In this document: positions 42,216 through 51,523 of the stretch, in pieces
Layout of the letters: each line of letters begins with the position of its first letter
How positions within the stretch are numbered: position 1 is the stretch's first letter
Assembly: GCF_030150285.1 (NCBI RefSeq)
Contig: NZ_JASLGE010000054.1
Span: forward strand, 1 to 64,000
Length of the DNA: 64,000 bases
Origin: Pseudomonas sp.
GTDB taxonomy: Bacteria; Pseudomonadota; Gammaproteobacteria; Pseudomonadales; Pseudomonadaceae
Direction of reading: 5' to 3'
Translations under genes and position numbers: made by a program
The notes under the pieces: model-generated
What the model was told of the DNA's origin: nothing
Databases searched by the model: none
Seen by the model: only the letters and a program-made list of their open reading frames with translations

Positions 42216-43327
42216 GTCTCACCCCTGGCTTTACGCATAACGCGCAGCTCTTCGTCGCTATCACCTTTTCGCTTTTTACCTGGATTGGCATCAAGCACCC
42301 ATGCCTTATCCTCTCTCAGACGCAGTTCAGTAAAAGCCCCGCCTGCTCTGGTGAGTCGTAAGGTACGGGCCATCAAAAAGTAAACACCGTCGATGCCATG
42401 TGGCTCGCTACGGATCTGAACGCGCTGGCCTGGTGTCCAGGGCTTACCGTTGGCTGCACGGTATCCTTGAACAATGGCCCTGGCCTCAAACCCGTCTAAC
42501 CGGGAGTCGGCAAGAACTTTACGCGCACGGGTGGTCGCCATGTTCGTATCTTGGGCAGCAGAGTCAATCACAACTAACGGGCGAAAGATCCCCCGCCGGG
42601 CTAATGCATCGTCCTGTACTGCGCCGGAAAGGTGAGAGCGGCCCGTATCCAAACCGTCATCGGCGTATTGTCCATGTTGGCCAAGCACTGTTACCTGGCT
42701 GTACCGATTGGCAATAGACCGTCGAATCGACAGGCGAGTGACGTTGTTTCCAATGCCATCACGACGCAAAACCAGTGTGCCAACAGGTGCAGCGTCATAG
42801 TCTGGGCCTCCGACGATCAGCGTCCCATCTGGCTCGAACCATGGCCACAAACCGTTTGCTGTCGCGACTTCTAGTAATGCTTCCCAAGCGGATTGCCCTG
42901 GTTCGATTTGTACCAGGCGGCGCGTCTTGGCTGCTGCAGCACGGATCTCGTATTGAGTGATACCTAATGGCTTAACGATCTGTTCAATGATCTGGCTGAG
43001 TGACGCCTCACGCAATGAAACAAACGGCGCTGAGCAGTCAACCAGTAAGCCTGCACGGTCACGACCAACGATACGGATGCTGTGGCCACGACGGGATATG
43101 TCGTGCTCTATCTCGTCGATACTTCCGCTCAGCACTCGGTCACTGCCCAGCATCAACGTACAGGGTGAGCCTTCTTTTAATACCTCCGGGAATTGCTCAA
43201 GGCTTTGCGTGAATAACTCCAGTTGAAAACCATCGGCCGGAGTCAACATGTCACTGTCCACGGACCAACCGTCCCACTTGTTGTTGACCACACCACCAAT
43301 CGCGAGCGTTATTGATTCAGCTTGCAT
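42212..43327 (-). CDS. Baseplate hub protein (Mu gp44, gpP)
   Basis: A 371-residue hub protein of the GPD/Mu P family. The start NKWDGWSVDSDMLTPADGFQ and ISRRGHSIRIVGRDRAGLLV are typical. It forms the trimeric hub that the spike plugs into. Overlaps gp45 and gp43 genes. Confidence 0.9.
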   Translation of the reverse strand: MQAESITLAIGGVVNNKWDGWSVDSDMLTPADGFQLELFTQSLEQFPEVLKEGSPCTLMLGSDRVLSGSIDEIEHDISRRGHSIRIVGRDRAGLLVDCSAPFVSLREASLSQIIEQIVKPLGITQYEIRAAAAKTRRLVQIEPGQSAWEALLEVATANGLWPWFEPDGTLIVGGPDYDAAPVGTLVLRRDGIGNNVTRLSIRRSIANRYSQVTVLGQHGQYADDGLDTGRSHLSGAVQDDALARRGIFRPLVVIDSAAQDTNMATTRARKVLADSRLDGFEARAIVQGYRAANGKPWTPGQRVQIRSEPHGIDGVYFLMARTLRLTRAGGAFTELRLREDKAWVLDANPGKKRKGDSDEELRVMRKARGET

Positions 43328-44654
43328 AAGCTCTAAGTACCTCGCCGCTCGAAATCATAAAAGGGGATCGCAGGCGAGGATTGAGCCGTAATAGCTCAGT
43401 CGCTCTTGCATGGTCTCCGTACCAACGAAAGGCCAACAGTCTGAGGCTGGTGGCAGACTCAACCGCTCTGTTGATCATGGGAGGGCGCTGCAGAATCACT
43501 TGTCGAGCACGTGCCTGGATCAGTCCTGCCAGCATCCGCAACGGCTCGATCACGGCCAAGGCCTGCTCAATGCCATACAGATTACGGTGCAATAAAATGG
43601 CCGACTGGATCAATGACCGTACGAGCGCGACCAGCCTGGACAAGTCTTCAGGGCTAAGCGTTTGAGTCACTGACTCATCTTCCAAGATCACCGTGACTGC
43701 CTCTGCGTGCGCCAGGGCCAGCTCAGTAATGAAGATAATCACAAGCCCATATGCCGACGCTGCCACTGGGTCAGCGGGCATAGCCTCAGGCAGGCTTCCA
43801 GCGTCAGGCTCAGTTCCCGCAAACGCACTTGCCAGTAATGCATTGGCGGTGCGCAAAGCGTTGGCGTCCAACGTAGTGTCGCCTGGCATAGCCGATGGCA
43901 CTCCTCGACCAGCCAGTAACTCGGATGCATTTGACGGGGTGCTAGTGTCAATTGCCGCACGAATCTCTGTTGGGGTTCGGACAAGATCGATCAGAGGGTC
44001 GAAGGCAGTCGAAGTACTCCCGGCCATACCTGCAACGCCGCTAATAACACCAAGGGTTTGGGAGCGCAGCTGCTGGAGGCGAAGCGTGATGCCAGGCAGG
44101 CCGAGCGCCTTCTCCATGAGCCCCGTCCATCCACCACCGATCCATTGCTGTACTTCGGAAACAAGGCTGTCAACGCGAGCCAGTGTGTCGAGCAAGGCGC
44201 TTTGCCACGTCGTACTGCTATCGAGATCGAGGTCGCTTGCAAGGCCTAGGTCGGTGAAGTTCTCGAAAAGCGCACGCTCAAAAAAAGGTGCGCCAGGTGT
44301 GTTTTCAACAAAGACCAGGTCAAGTGCCGCATAGTCCGGTCGCTCAGCAACGTGCCCCACGCTCCAGCTCGCGATAACGACATTGACGCTGCCGTAAATC
44401 GGATGCACCAACTCGCCGGATTGCTGTTCGAATATAGCCAGAAGTGCCTGAAGAGCGACTTCGTAATTGCTCCCCCAGTTGACGGCTTTGATGGAGAACC
44501 GCCGGGCATTGCGGCCAAGTGGCTCTACACTTTCCCCATTCTGATAAGGCACACCGTGCGGTACTAAGGAGTACTCTGCTCCAGTGCTTTCACTCATTAC
44601 CAAAATAGGCTGGCCGCGATAGCTGCAGTCCAACAGGTTATCTGACCAGCTCAT
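43317..44654 (-). CDS. DNA circularisation protein N homologue (Mu gp43)
   Basis: A 445-residue protein. The N-terminal DNA-circ domain contains RRFSIKAVNWGSNYEVALQA and the C-terminal part HGDHARATELLRLNPRLRSP carries a LysM-like/X-repeat that is typical of tail hub partners. In Mu, gpN is injected and protects the genome ends; it is also needed for tail assembly. Start overlaps tape measure stop by four bases. Confidence 0.88.
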   Translation of the reverse strand: MSWSDNLLDCSYRGQPILVMSESTGAEYSLVPHGVPYQNGESVEPLGRNARRFSIKAVNWGSNYEVALQALLAIFEQQSGELVHPIYGSVNVVIASWSVGHVAERPDYAALDLVFVENTPGAPFFERALFENFTDLGLASDLDLDSSTTWQSALLDTLARVDSLVSEVQQWIGGGWTGLMEKALGLPGITLRLQQLRSQTLGVISGVAGMAGSTSTAFDPLIDLVRTPTEIRAAIDTSTPSNASELLAGRGVPSAMPGDTTLDANALRTANALLASAFAGTEPDAGSLPEAMPADPVAASAYGLVIIFITELALAHAEAVTVILEDESVTQTLSPEDLSRLVALVRSLIQSAILLHRNLYGIEQALAVIEPLRMLAGLIQARARQVILQRPPMINRAVESATSLRLLAFRWYGDHARATELLRLNPRLRSPFMISSGEVLRAYAS

Positions 44655-46732
44655 TTCCCACGGCTCACTTCAATACCGTCACGGCGTACGCCGTCAACAT
44701 GTAGCCACTCTGCATCGGCTTCGATCTTAATAACAAAGGGCTGACCAAATACCTGCTCATGTCGAGCTATAACCCCGGAAGCTGCATCATTCTGACCAGG
44801 TGTATTGAAAGCGTTGTACATCAAGCGTTCATTCAGCTCGTTGGACCAAGCACCATAGTTACCGACTTCGCTGTCGGAGTTATCTTCCGAAAAGTATTTG
44901 TTCTTAACATAGTAAGCTCCGGCACCAATAGCCGCACCAGCAGCCACAACGCCAGCGCCTATTAGTAGAGCTTTACCTTTCCCACCCTTCATTGCCTCGG
45001 CATTAACCTCTGGCAGCTTAGCGTCACTTGGGAAGTTCACGACATAAACTGGAGTTACCCCTGTAGCATCCTGAAGAACTTGCCCTGTGATGACCTGGCG
45101 CATGGTGTTGGCACCACCGAACAACCCCTCAACACCACCACCCAATAGGCTCTCAGCGAGAGTCGCTGCACCTGGAATACCGGCGCCGGTGAAAATGCCA
45201 GTAATCGTATTGACGTAATCGGGGTTGAAGGCGCTATCACCGGACGCTTGAATAGCATCCAACATCGCGGTACCCACCCTGGCGAACGTGGCATTGATCG
45301 GTTGTGAAGCCCGGTCAGTGAGGTGCAGCAGCGTGGCCCGCATGCGGCCTGCTGTGCCGGTGGCGGACTCAACGTTGTCCTTTAGGTTGCTGTTGAAAAG
45401 AGGTCCAGCGCCCTCAACCTTGCCGGTGTTTTTTCTGAATAGCTGAATAACTCCGCTTGATAGCCAAGAACTTGTACCTGTTACGGTCTCTTGGTCCATG
45501 CTTTTCAGAACTTTGCCCAGGTATATAGATCTTTCTTTGTCAGTAGAAAGCCTAGAGATCTGGGTTCCGATATCCGAATACACATCAGCCGGATTTCTAC
45601 GCTTCCCTTTTTTATCAAAAAAAGGAATCTTGGTTTCCTTTGTTACTTGGTCGGAATAAGCTTTGACGGTGAACAGTCTCAAAGATGATTTGGCCAGCGT
45701 AGCCAACTTTGAAGGCTCCATCTCTGATGTAGAAAGTACTTCGACAAACGACAGCGCTTCCTCAATGGACATGCCAGCCTCAACGGCTTCTTTCCCAATG
45801 ACGGGAAATATGGAGCTCAAATTTTCCAGCTCCGCATTCCCCAGGCGACCCGCGACCGTCATCTTTTGCAGCAGATCCAATGCTGCTCCCGGATTGCCCA
45901 GATCAATTTTGAAGGCGGCGGATGCCGTGATTAGCGCCTTAGCCAGAATGTTCGCTTCGGCTCCAGTAACGGCGACGGCCTGGGCAATGGCATCAATGGT
46001 TTCTTTTGCCTGGTCGTATGACAAACCACTGGCAATTAGAGTGTCAAATCCAGCCTGAACTTGAGGGCGTTCTACACCGTATTTCTCCCCCAGTTTGAAC
46101 GACGTATTACGCCACTCACCAATCTCTTCTTTGGACATGCCCGCCGTCTGCTGAGTACGCACCAACTGGCGATCAAGCTGGGCGCTGCTCACCAACTGCC
46201 GATAGGCCATATAGCCCATGCCGAGGCCTGCTAATTTGCCAGGGATGCCTTTGAACATACTGCCTATGCCTGACCCAACGGCACCCTTGATTCGACCGAG
46301 TTCGGCACGAGCTCGACCGGCCAAGTTTTTCAGGTTGAGCATGGAGCGCCCAGCCTTGTCGGTACCTTCGCGAAGTACACGAACGCCATCGGTCTCGGCG
46401 CCTCGCATTTCGGTACGGGCAGCGCGGGCAGCACGCCGGGCGGTTTCGCCCATTTCCTTAAGCTCAGCCGCCGTCTTGGTTACCTCCAGTCGAAGAGGGA
46501 CGCTCCCCTGGGTAGCAGCCTGACGCATCCCATCACGGATCACTTTGTAGCTGGCCGCTCCCTGGCGAGCCAAGGCATTGGTGGCACCAGTTGCGCGTTG
46601 TGTTTCATTGGCCAGTGACCGCGCACCATCCTTGCCTGCGCGTCTCAGATCCTGATTGACCTGGTTGATCTCGCGCCGACTATTGCCTGCGTCAGCCGAG
46701 ATCCTAAGCGCAACGCGCAAGTCAGATGCCAT
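44651..46732 (-). CDS. Tail tape measure protein (Mu gp42)
   Basis: A 693-residue protein. It starts MASDLRVALRISADAGNSRR, with a long helical/coiled part to about 150. The TP901 core contains LSYDQAKETIDAIAQAVAVT and FIEALSFVEVLSTSEM-type helices. A hydrophobic stretch ALLIGAGVVAAGAAIGAGAY lies near 590-610. The length sets tail length; at about 1.5 Å per residue the tail would be about 100 nm. Confidence 0.9.
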   Translation of the reverse strand: MASDLRVALRISADAGNSRREINQVNQDLRRAGKDGARSLANETQRATGATNALARQGAASYKVIRDGMRQAATQGSVPLRLEVTKTAAELKEMGETARRAARAARTEMRGAETDGVRVLREGTDKAGRSMLNLKNLAGRARAELGRIKGAVGSGIGSMFKGIPGKLAGLGMGYMAYRQLVSSAQLDRQLVRTQQTAGMSKEEIGEWRNTSFKLGEKYGVERPQVQAGFDTLIASGLSYDQAKETIDAIAQAVAVTGAEANILAKALITASAAFKIDLGNPGAALDLLQKMTVAGRLGNAELENLSSIFPVIGKEAVEAGMSIEEALSFVEVLSTSEMEPSKLATLAKSSLRLFTVKAYSDQVTKETKIPFFDKKGKRRNPADVYSDIGTQISRLSTDKERSIYLGKVLKSMDQETVTGTSSWLSSGVIQLFRKNTGKVEGAGPLFNSNLKDNVESATGTAGRMRATLLHLTDRASQPINATFARVGTAMLDAIQASGDSAFNPDYVNTITGIFTGAGIPGAATLAESLLGGGVEGLFGGANTMRQVITGQVLQDATGVTPVYVVNFPSDAKLPEVNAEAMKGGKGKALLIGAGVVAAGAAIGAGAYYVKNKYFSEDNSDSEVGNYGAWSNELNERLMYNAFNTPGQNDAASGVIARHEQVFGQPFVIKIEADAEWLHVDGVRRDGIEVSRGK

Positions 46733-46735
46733 AAG

Positions 46736-46921
46736 TTACCCCTTCTTGCGTCGCTGACTGATGTAACGCTGTGTGCCCTTGGGTTTCCCTGCGATCAGGT
46801 TCACCCGACATTCAATTTCAGAGCGCGTCATGGCTCTTATTTCGTCGATTCGGTAGCCGTGCTTGACGAGTGCGTGTTCGACTCCCCGCCAATGGGAGAG
46901 GCCGCGACTTGCGGCGCGAGC
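46736..46921 (-). CDS. gp41' extension, -1 frame of tail assembly chaperone
   Basis: This frame has no obvious independent start for its first part, but runs open from the AAG of the slippery site to 46736. The 61 residues contain HWRGVEHALVKHGYRIDEIR followed by AMTRSEIECRVNLIAG, which reads as a conserved domain. Joined after Lys105 of the zero-frame product it gives a fusion of about 166 residues. An ATG at 46831 could also start a 31-residue protein directly coupled to the gp41 stop. Confidence 0.72.
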   Translation of the reverse strand, partial: ARAASRGLSHWRGVEHALVKHGYRIDEIRAMTRSEIECRVNLIAGKPKGTQRYISQRRKKG

Positions 46922-47235
46922 TTTTTTTCCAGTTCAGCGTCCGTATTTGCGATGACGGCCAGATCCGATTCGAGCAAGCCCTCACGCAGCAATTCCAGTG
47001 TCAGCGCTTCCTCTGGAATATCCCCCAGCACCAGGAGCTGGCGGTGATACATTCCCAGGGTGATCAGTGGCAGAGGTGCTTGAGGGAACTGCTCCTGGAT
47101 CACGATGAGGTCATTCGCGAGCGGAACTCTCAAGGTAAAGCTCTTGTGCCGAGTCCCGGCGTAGTACACACCGACAGGCAACTCACCGGAAATCGTCAGG
47201 CCATCCCACTGTTTTTGATTGTTCGTCATGTTCAT
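46837..47235 (-). CDS. Tail assembly chaperone gp41 (zero-frame product)
   Basis: A 132-residue protein like Mu gp41 and P2 gpE, which bind the tape measure protein during tail assembly. Family features are TISGELPVGVYYAGTRHKSF and LGMYHRQLLVLGDIPEEALT. After EELEKK-type residues 100-105 a slippery site allows a minority of ribosomes to enter the -1 frame. The zero frame ends with a Ser/Thr-rich tail of little constraint (NTHSSSTATESTK), as expected after a shift site. Confidence 0.85.
   Translation of the reverse strand: MNMTNNQKQWDGLTISGELPVGVYYAGTRHKSFTLRVPLANDLIVIQEQFPQAPLPLITLGMYHRQLLVLGDIPEEALTLELLREGLLESDLAVIANTDAELEKKLAPQVAASPIGGESNTHSSSTATESTK
46921..46927 (-). promoter_or_regulatory. 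Slippery heptamer A-AAA-AAG for -1 ribosomal frameshift
   Basis: Seven A followed by G (46928-46921, read on minus) place A AAA AAG in the zero frame of gp41, codons GAA-AAA-AAG. This is the classical bacterial -1 site. Bases after it read on through the gp41' frame for 61 codons. A stimulatory hairpin may exist in the GC-rich following 30 bases. Confidence 0.8.
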
Positions 47236-47607
47236 TTACTCGGTGTAGTAATTAAGGGCGCCCATTTCCAAGTCGCGCATCGCTTCGCCTTCGACCTGAT
47301 ACTTGCTGCCAATCGAGATCAGGAATACACCTGTCCAGGTTTCGCGCTGGCCACCGCCATCACCTGGTTCCATGGTGATCTTGGCATCGAGCACCGCGCT
47401 CCAATTGGGTTCACCTGTTTTTGGAATCGGTACGCTCACACGCAATGTGTGGTCGGCAATACCTCTCGCAGTGCCTGCTGCCCGGCCAGTACGGTTCATG
47501 GTTTTGACGATGACTCGACCAGTGGTGAACTGGTGATCAACCGAGGCGACCTCGATGTCGGTGCCGTTGAGGTCCATAACAATGGCCCCCACATATTTGT
47601 CTGACAT
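47236..47607 (-). CDS. Tail tube protein (Mu gpM family)
   Basis: A 123-residue inner-tube protein. Core segments are YVGAIVMDLNGTDIEVASVD and the beta-rich GVFLISIGSKYQVEGEAMRD. It follows the sheath gene by 12 bases and precedes gp41 directly, the standard order. Confidence 0.88.
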   Translation of the reverse strand: MSDKYVGAIVMDLNGTDIEVASVDHQFTTGRVIVKTMNRTGRAAGTARGIADHTLRVSVPIPKTGEPNWSAVLDAKITMEPGDGGGQRETWTGVFLISIGSKYQVEGEAMRDLEMGALNYYTE

Positions 47608-47619
47608 GGAAGTCCTCCT

Positions 47620-48720
47620 TTAGAGCAGCAAGTCGATGCGGCCAGCAAACACATGCAGGCCATTCACGACGTCGGTTGGAATAGCAGCATTAAGCCGGTT
47701 TGGGTCTTGAAGTGATTTCTCAACGACCAGGCCGTCGGCGTTAGCGTCCACCGCCTCAACAATTTCAAGCTCTTCGCATTTCTTCAGTACATCCAGCAGC
47801 TCGCTGCGTACCTTCGCTGGAGTCTTTTCGGAGAGCTTCTCGCGAGGAAAGCGCAACTGAATCCGTTGTCGGCAAGCCATGCGCACGTAGTACAAAGAGC
47901 GGATGGTGGTCAGATCAAGCAGCGCAATATCTGGGGTGTCTGTTGCGCTTTTTGTGTAGGTAGTGACTGCCCGAACGATCTGCACCACATCACCTGGGCC
48001 GACTTCCAGTGGCGTGACACCGTTAGCCAGGCAGGTTTCTTGCTCCGTTCGGCCGAGTCGCTGACTGACTGCAGGTACGGAGATGCCCGACAAGTCCAGT
48101 GTGTTGAGGGGCCGGGCTGGGTCTTCTTCACTGGCGATACGGGCGGCATAGGCTGCCGCGACTTCGGCTGCCGTACTGGTTGTGCCTGGCAGGAGAGCCA
48201 AGGTGATAGCCCCTGCATTGAGCTGCCCGGCGAGTGTGGTCGCTGCAGACAACGTGCTCGTTATCGCAGACACGCCGATGATCGATTGCTGTTCAATCGA
48301 ATCAGTGAAGGTGGCGATGTGTGTACGCAGAGCGGTCAAGGCAACCTGGCTGTTCCACGCCGGAACGACGATGTTGTATTTGCCACCGACGGTGGAGTCC
48401 AAGGCATCGCTGATATCGGGCTCTGCACCCTCGGCTACCGTGACACCAACGAGAGTCAGGTCCAGATAGCGATAGGCTTTGATTGCCGCTGTCGCCATGG
48501 CCTTGGCAACACCCTTACCAAACAGGGCGGCAGCTTCATCATCGCTGTAGATCTGTGTCGGGACATTGGCAAGCACAGTAGCCCCAACACCCAGCGGCAC
48601 AATGAAGCACACACGCTGAGCGTTGGCAGGCAATGTGCGCTGTGCCAACTTGGTGTTGAACTCAAAGTACGCACCCGGTTTGCGAATACTGGCGGGGATA
48701 GTGTCGAAATCAATGCTCAC
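47620..48720 (-). CDS. Contractile tail sheath protein (Mu gpL family)
   Basis: A 366-residue sheath protein. It starts IDFDTIPASIRKPGAYFEFN, the conserved Mu-L N-terminus, and has the C-terminal sheath domain TIRSLYYVRMACRQRIQLRF and KTPAKVRSELLDVLKKCEEL. It is shorter than Mu gpL (about 495), lacking a surface domain. Its presence makes this a myovirus with a contractile tail. Confidence 0.9.
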   Translation of the reverse strand: MSIDFDTIPASIRKPGAYFEFNTKLAQRTLPANAQRVCFIVPLGVGATVLANVPTQIYSDDEAAALFGKGVAKAMATAAIKAYRYLDLTLVGVTVAEGAEPDISDALDSTVGGKYNIVVPAWNSQVALTALRTHIATFTDSIEQQSIIGVSAITSTLSAATTLAGQLNAGAITLALLPGTTSTAAEVAAAYAARIASEEDPARPLNTLDLSGISVPAVSQRLGRTEQETCLANGVTPLEVGPGDVVQIVRAVTTYTKSATDTPDIALLDLTTIRSLYYVRMACRQRIQLRFPREKLSEKTPAKVRSELLDVLKKCEELEIVEAVDANADGLVVEKSLQDPNRLNAAIPTDVVNGLHVFAGRIDLLL

Positions 48721-48923
48721 GATTGACTCTCCTTGCGCGTTTTTTGCAGTGGGATTGGCACCGCAGTGACCGCTTCTTCTGGATCAGATAACAGTTCACC
48801 TGCCATCAGACGGCGACGGTAATAAGTGCTTTCGGCAATCTCTACAGAGGGCTCCTCCGTAATGTATTCCCGAGGATTTCCCTCTTTTGGAACCTTTAGG
48901 CCAGGGGCCGCTTTCACCCGCAT
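48717..48923 (-). CDS. DUF2635 protein (Mu gp38 position)
   Basis: A 68-residue protein beginning MRVKAAPGLKVPKEGNPREY with ESTYYRRRLMAGEL, the DUF2635 core. It lies between the gp37-like gene and sheath and overlaps the sheath start by four bases. Role unknown, perhaps tail assembly. Confidence 0.82.
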   Translation of the reverse strand: MRVKAAPGLKVPKEGNPREYITEEPSVEIAESTYYRRRLMAGELLSDPEEAVTAVPIPLQKTRKESQS

Positions 48924-49489
48924 CAGATATTCCTCAGTTCAATATTGTCGGTGGCCACCGGGTCAGGGTTTCCTGCCGGACTGTGGTAGCTAAGGTCGAT
49001 ACCCACCAGATCCGGCAGGTCTAACTCAGGCTTGCTCCAATCCAGCTCAATGGAAAACGACTGCCCCAGGACGGACATGTAGTCGGTTTGAAACTTGCCA
49101 TTGACCAGGTTGGATAACTCAGTGGGCTCGATCCGGGCGCGATCAGCCCAAGGCTGCCAATCCACCAACTGGTGCATACAGGCTTCCCAGAGGTCATAGC
49201 TGCCAATGTCTTTGGTCGTTGAGCCGCGCCTGGTCTCTCGTTCCCCACGTGGGTGGCGGGTAACAATCACCAGGCGAAACGTAATGGGCATGCTGTAGCG
49301 GTTATGACTGCGTTTGCGAAACACAGCCTTTGGCACCATTAGCAGCACGGCTGGACAGCGCTTGAGTAAGCCCGCTATCAAGTCCGGATCGCTGAGTTCG
49401 CCGCCGTAACTTTCCACGACCAAGCGATGTACCTTTGGTATCAGCTCCTTTAACCGAGCTTCAATCAGGTCTTCCAGCTCGCCTAACAT
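48923..49489 (-). CDS. Mu gp37-like tail/head completion protein
   Basis: A 188-residue protein with MLGELEDLIEARLKELIPKV at the N-terminus and an NSLVNGKFQ-like family region. It aligns by position and length with Mu gp37 (gpK), the tail terminator. Overlaps each neighbour by one base. Confidence 0.8.
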   Translation of the reverse strand: MLGELEDLIEARLKELIPKVHRLVVESYGGELSDPDLIAGLLKRCPAVLLMVPKAVFRKRSHNRYSMPITFRLVIVTRHPRGERETRRGSTTKDIGSYDLWEACMHQLVDWQPWADRARIEPTELSNLVNGKFQTDYMSVLGQSFSIELDWSKPELDLPDLVGIDLSYHSPAGNPDPVATDNIELRNI

Positions 49490-49980
49490 TAGAGCCGACC
49501 CAGCGAGCGACGGCTCATCAGTCGAGGCTCACCGGACATCTGCATGCCTGATCGTCCTGCTTCAGAAGCGCCGCGTTCCTTGTCCTCGGCGGCCAAGGTC
49601 TCCAGGCGCTTGAGCACATCCTTGTAGAGCACCCGGACGGTGGAGGTTTCTTGACCTGCATCGTCGTAGAGGTGATACCGGGCGATCTCGGCTAGATCGT
49701 CAGTCACCCAGGCCGGAGCATCTTCATCGACCGGGCGAAAGCGTAAATAGAACGACACCTCGCTCCGCGCCCTGGTGACGACATCGGCGATCCGAGCCAA
49801 TGCCGCTACCGCAATAGCCACATCCTCTGGAGGCCATTCATCCAGTGACGCACCTGACGCTGCCGCCACCAACAACTCGGGCTCAATGGAGCGCTTGTCA
49901 TCCGGGACAGCTACTTCAGTGATATCACGTGCGCCGAAGCGCACCATGAGCTGAGTGGCGGACGGCAGGGAGAGGTTCAT
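49489..49980 (-). CDS. Mu gp36-like (gpJ) head completion protein, DUF1320
   Basis: A 163-residue helical protein with MVRFGARDITEVAVPDDKRS near the start and IARYHLYDDAGQETSTVRVL, the DUF1320 motif. It is thought to link portal to tail. Overlap with the HI1506-like stop. Confidence 0.85.
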   Translation of the reverse strand: MNLSLPSATQLMVRFGARDITEVAVPDDKRSIEPELLVAAASGASLDEWPPEDVAIAVAALARIADVVTRARSEVSFYLRFRPVDEDAPAWVTDDLAEIARYHLYDDAGQETSTVRVLYKDVLKRLETLAAEDKERGASEAGRSGMQMSGEPRLMSRRSLGRL

Positions 49981-50591
49981 TTATCAACGACCCCGGTTTT
50001 ACCCGTGGGTTTTTTCGGCTTATCTGCGGCCTTTACTTTGGCTGTTTCACGCTGCGCGTCTTCTGCAAACGCTTCATCCCAAAGCGTATTGATCTCAGCC
50101 TCCTGCTTGTCGGCAGTGCGCTGTAAATCTTCCAGCAGTGCTGCGGCCCAAAGGGTTTCGATTTCTGCCGACAGAATGAGGGCGTCACGTTTTGCGTCCT
50201 CAAACACGGCCTCATCCCAGAGACCATCAAAGTCAACGTAACTCTTGCCCCACGCTAGCGATGGTCGGTCATGCCCAAGAACCTCGTCCTTATGGCGACT
50301 CCCCCCAGCGTCACCCATTGCCGCAGAGTCTGCCTGACCCATGCACGGCATGGCACCTTCACTGGCGATGGCCGCTTCCGGAAGTAACGGGTTCTGCGCA
50401 GTGCCATTGAGCCGCTCCTGTTGATCGTCCAGGTCTGCGTCGACGTAGGACACGACCAGTTGCGGATCTTGGCCCAGCGCTTGGAGCTGGGCAGACGTGA
50501 AATGATCATCCCGGTACAGCGTTGGCTCAGAGGAATGAGCGATGCCACAGCGGCGAAAGCCATGCCGTTTAGCTGCAATGATGATGGCCAT
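49977..50591 (-). CDS. HI1506-like phage protein (Mu gp35 position) with repeats
   Basis: A 204-residue protein. Residues 10-55 are the HI1506 domain (RRCGIAHSSEPTLYRDDHFT, LQALGQDPQLVV). The C-terminal half carries three tandem repeats of about 23 residues built on LWDEAVFEDAKRDAL, LWAAALLEDLQRTAD and LWDEAFAEDAQRETA, then a Lys-rich tail. I chose ATG 50591, which has GGGGGTAAG upstream. It follows the major head protein and overlaps the gp36 start. The repeats look like a solvent-exposed helical array, perhaps head decoration. Confidence 0.78.
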   Translation of the reverse strand: MAIIIAAKRHGFRRCGIAHSSEPTLYRDDHFTSAQLQALGQDPQLVVSYVDADLDDQQERLNGTAQNPLLPEAAIASEGAMPCMGQADSAAMGDAGGSRHKDEVLGHDRPSLAWGKSYVDFDGLWDEAVFEDAKRDALILSAEIETLWAAALLEDLQRTADKQEAEINTLWDEAFAEDAQRETAKVKAADKPKKPTGKTGVVDK

Positions 50592-50601
50592 GCTTACCCC
50601 C

Positions 50602-51495
50602 TTAACCCAGCCAGGCTGGCGAAAGGATTTCAGCCGTACCAGCCCAAGGGTTGCCGTTGTTCGCATCCTTGACCAGGATGGTTCGGGCGACGCCTTCTAA
50701 CTGCGATGGCACAACGAGCAGGCCGGGGTTGATGCCCAGAGGGCGACCGCCGTCCGCTTGGAAGTTCTTCATTGCCGCTCGTGCCAGGCCGTAGTTTTCG
50801 GCGGTCAAAGGAGCGCGGGAGCAATATGCAAACTGCCAGAAGCCGAAGCCAACGCTCACACGCGCATCCACGCCGTAGCGGTACTCGTCACGCATGAAGA
50901 CTTGTTCGTCGTCCATGCTTGTCATCGCTTTGAGGGCGTAAGGTCGACGGTTTTGGAAGATGATTGGCTTGATTGCGCGGCTGACATCGAGCAGATACCA
51001 AGCCGGACCTGTACCCGTTTGATAGTTGCTGACCGACACCGCTTCGCCCGTACCGTCAGTCGACGGATACACCGGGTGATCCGTGTCGAAGTAGAACTGA
51101 CCGTCATAACACAGCGTGGTCAAACCCGCTTTCAGCAGACCGAATACCAGTTCGTCAGGGTGAGCAGTGGAAGCACGGCCCATCTCAGAAAATAACGGCT
51201 TGAATACGCCAATCTCGTCATCTTCGATGGAGTCGCGAGGAACGCCGACCGACGATTCATATTTCTTGTTGGTGATGGAGTAGCTGTGCGCAGCCATGTT
51301 CTTGAGTACACGTTCGCCGATCCACTCACGGAAAGTCGGGAACTGGCCCAGCCAGCCATAGGTGTTACTGGCCGATGAAGAAGGCACCGATGTTGCGATA
51401 CGGGCCCAGTCGGTTGGCGTAGCTGCCTGAGCATTTTGGAACTCTGCCTTGAATGCGGTGAAAAGCGCGGCCAAGGTGCCTGGAGTAATGATCAT
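50602..51495 (-). CDS. Major head (capsid) protein, Mu gpT family
   Basis: A 297-residue HK97-fold capsid protein. The N-terminal start MIITPGTLAALFTAFKAEFQ is family-typical, and NTYGWLGQFPTFREWIGER and YSITNKKYESSVGVPRDSIEDD mark Mu gpT homologues. It follows the protease/scaffold gene by 28 bases. It should be the most abundant virion protein. Confidence 0.93.
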   Translation of the reverse strand: MIITPGTLAALFTAFKAEFQNAQAATPTDWARIATSVPSSSASNTYGWLGQFPTFREWIGERVLKNMAAHSYSITNKKYESSVGVPRDSIEDDEIGVFKPLFSEMGRASTAHPDELVFGLLKAGLTTLCYDGQFYFDTDHPVYPSTDGTGEAVSVSNYQTGTGPAWYLLDVSRAIKPIIFQNRRPYALKAMTSMDDEQVFMRDEYRYGVDARVSVGFGFWQFAYCSRAPLTAENYGLARAAMKNFQADGGRPLGINPGLLVVPSQLEGVARTILVKDANNGNPWAGTAEILSPAWLG

Positions 51496-51523
51496 GAATC
51501 GCTTCCTTTATATAGAGAGGGAG

